From Xanthomonas sp. Leaf131 (GTDB lineage: Bacteria; Pseudomonadota; Gammaproteobacteria; Xanthomonadales; Xanthomonadaceae): 64,000 bases of DNA. Shown piece after piece: positions 62,445 to 64,000 of the stretch (the first letter of the stretch is position 1; every line of letters begins with the position of its first letter). The DNA lies in NCBI RefSeq assembly GCF_001423495.1, contig NZ_LMOG01000019.1:30498-94497 (forward strand), written 5' to 3'. Below the pieces are notes generated by a model, which saw only the letters and a list, made by a program, of their open reading frames with translations, was not told the DNA's origin and did no database searches. The position numbers and the translations under genes were made by a program.

Positions 62445-63893
62445 ATGCGGCTCGGTCTCAAGCTGTTTCTGGGCTTCTTTCTGATCGTCGGGCTGGCCGC
62501 GTTCTTCGTGATGCGGGTGTTCGTCAACGAGGTCAAGCCGGGCGTGCGCCAGGCGATGGAATCCACCCTGGTGGATGCGGCCAATGTGCTGGCGGAAATG
62601 GCCAGCGGCGAGCTGGCCGCCGGTACCATCGCCACCGGCAGCTTTGCGCGCAACGTGGCGCAGGCGCAGCGGCGCGATCCCAAGGCCTGGGTGTGGCGGT
62701 TTCGCAAGAACGATGTGGCCTACCGGGTCACCGTGACCGACGCGCGCGGCGTGGTGGTGTTCGATTCGCTGGGTCGCGACGTGGGCCGCGACAACTCACG
62801 CTGGAACGATGTCTATCGCACCTTGCGCGGCGAATATGGCGCGCGCTCCAGCCCCGAGGTCGATGGCGACCCGACCGCCACGGTGATGCATGTGGCCGCG
62901 CCGATCTACGCGCCAAATGACCCGGCCAAGTTGATCGGCGTGCTGACGCTGGCGCAGCCCAATCGCAGCATCGACCCGTTTATCGAGGCCAGCCAGCGCA
63001 ATATTCTGCAGCGCGGGGCCTGGTTGATCGGCATTTCCGCGTTGATCGGCATCTTGATGACCTGGTGGCTGATGCGCGGCATTGGCCGGCTCAATCGCTA
63101 CGCGCAGGCGGTGAGTGCGGGCATTCCGGTGCCGCCGCCCAAACCGCGCGGCGATGAAATCGGCGACCTGGGTCAGGCGTTGGAAAGCATGCGCCGCAAG
63201 CTGGAAGGTAAGGCCTACGTGGAGCAGTACGTGCAGTCGCTGACGCACGAAATGAAGAGCCCGCTGGCGGCGATCCGCGGTGCGTCCGAGTTGTTGGCCG
63301 AGCCATTGCCGGAGGCCGACCGCCAGCACTTTGTTGCCAGTATCCGTGCGCAGGAGCTGCGCCTGACCGAAACCATCGACAAGCTGCTGGCACTGGCCGA
63401 GGTGGAGCAGCACGGTTGGTTGCAAAAGCGCGAGCGCATCGCGGTGGCTGGCTTGCTGCAGGCAGCAGTGGATGCGGTTCTGCCACGCGCGACAGCGGCC
63501 GGCGTGCGGGTGGAGATCGATGTCGCATCTGATGCAGCGCGCGAGCACTACGTGCTCGGCGACGGGTTTCTGCTGCGCCAGGCACTGATCAATCTGCTGG
63601 AAAACGCCATCGCGTTTTCGCCGGAAGGCAGCACCGTGCACTTGCGCACGCAGTTGCGCGATGAAAAATTGCAGGTGTCGGTGCAAGACCGCGGCAGCGG
63701 AGTGCCGGATTACGCGCTTGAGCGGGTGTTCGAACGCTTCTACTCGCTGGCCCGCCCGCAGACCGGTCAACGCAGTTCCGGGCTTGGCTTGCCGTTCGTG
63801 CGGGAAGTTGCGCGCCTGCATGGCGGCGAAGTAGCGCTGGGCAATCGCGAGGGCGGCGGCGCGGTGGCGACGTTGCGGCTGCCAGCTGGCTGA
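62445..63893 (+). CDS. creC: sensor histidine kinase CreC
   Basis: A 482-residue membrane kinase. First helix at ~5-25 (KLFLGFFLIVGLAAFFVMRV), a ~165-residue periplasmic sensor, second helix at ~188-208 (WLIGISALIGILMTWWLMRG), a HAMP-like linker, then SLTHEMKSPLAAIRGASELL (H-box), NLLENAIAFSPEG (N-box), VQDRGSGVPDYALERVFERF and SSGLGLPFVREVARLHGG. CreBC controls carbon-metabolism and, in several genera, beta-lactam or stress genes together with CreD. No creD is within the window. A type B repeat begins 17 bp downstream. Confidence 0.93.
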   Translation: MRLGLKLFLGFFLIVGLAAFFVMRVFVNEVKPGVRQAMESTLVDAANVLAEMASGELAAGTIATGSFARNVAQAQRRDPKAWVWRFRKNDVAYRVTVTDARGVVVFDSLGRDVGRDNSRWNDVYRTLRGEYGARSSPEVDGDPTATVMHVAAPIYAPNDPAKLIGVLTLAQPNRSIDPFIEASQRNILQRGAWLIGISALIGILMTWWLMRGIGRLNRYAQAVSAGIPVPPPKPRGDEIGDLGQALESMRRKLEGKAYVEQYVQSLTHEMKSPLAAIRGASELLAEPLPEADRQHFVASIRAQELRLTETIDKLLALAEVEQHGWLQKRERIAVAGLLQAAVDAVLPRATAAGVRVEIDVASDAAREHYVLGDGFLLRQALINLLENAIAFSPEGSTVHLRTQLRDEKLQVSVQDRGSGVPDYALERVFERFYSLARPQTGQRSSGLGLPFVREVARLHGGEVALGNREGGGAVATLRLPAG

Positions 63894-63910
63894 TCTGCGG
63901 CCTGGCTGCA

Positions 63911-64000
63911 GGGCCCTTGCCCGCCCACCCTCGCGGGACACGCCGCAAGTACGTCCGTGTAGGCTCTTACGCGGCATCCATGCCGCGTAAGGTCCCGCGA
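63911..64000 (+). repeat. structured repeat, type B copy 3 (cut by window end)
   Basis: Inverted relative to 35074-35203: GGGCCCTTGCCCGCCCACC arm, GCGGGACACGCCGCAAGT box, inner palindrome CTTACGCGGCATCCATGCCG and the closing GGTCCCGCG. Its right arm continues beyond the window. It directly follows creC. Confidence 0.88.

Noticed and set aside
1..64000. tRNA, rRNA, riboswitch or prophage
   Set aside because: No cloverleaf with TTCRA loop, no rRNA-like stretch, no structural phage genes or integrase were seen.

Overview
This 64 kb window is a contiguous piece of a high-GC gammaproteobacterial chromosome, almost certainly Xanthomonas. Lineage markers are a fused aspartokinase/diaminopimelate decarboxylase, the MurL + MurD2 route to D-glutamate in peptidoglycan, a lipase carrying the XVIPCD tail of Xanthomonas type IV secretion effectors, and repeated intergenic cruciform elements. 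I see no rRNA, tRNA, CRISPR array, prophage or complete insertion sequence. The species is not determined.

Layout. 0-15.4 kb is mostly housekeeping: a YitT-type membrane protein, tag glycosylase, yqgE-ruvX-pyrB, an OsmC protein, a glycine-zipper envelope protein, two tandem PhzF-like enzymes, the overlapping set lysA(fused)-membrane protein-murL-murD2, a polyprenyl diphosphate synthase and ssb. 15.6-23.2 kb holds a TonB-dependent siderophore-type receptor, a large exported PD40-propeller amidohydrolase and a diguanylate cyclase. 23.6-29.8 kb is a periplasmic molybdenum aldehyde oxidoreductase operon (paoABC-like) with its XdhC/PaoD maturation factor and a MocA-like nucleotidyltransferase. 29.8-35.3 kb is more accessory: a 31-residue membrane ORF, a DUF819 permease, a T4SS lipase effector with its probable ankyrin lipoprotein immunity partner, a HAD phosphatase and a block of repeats. 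35.3-47.2 kb has cstA-ybdD, two pirins, a second OsmC protein, endonuclease V, gpmA, an M13 peptidase lipoprotein and a phospholipase D family protein.

47.2-55.6 kb is a compact seven-gene chemotaxis-type operon on the minus strand, in transcription order STAS, cheA, mcp, cheW, REC-EAL, cheR, cheB. It has no stand-alone cheY; a receiver fused to a c-di-GMP phosphodiesterase sits where a response regulator would be expected. 55.6-64 kb holds mfd, a GNAT acetyltransferase whose last codons lie in a repeat, rlmJ, and the creBC two-component pair, with another repeat copy at the window edge.

The most notable items are the T4SS effector/immunity pair, the structured repeats that occur as inverted A-B pairs with covarying stems, the CheY-less che operon with a receptor carrying three exact-length 90-residue repeats, the receptor + amidohydrolase pair of unknown substrate, and the 31-codon membrane ORF with its own promoter and strong ribosome binding site.
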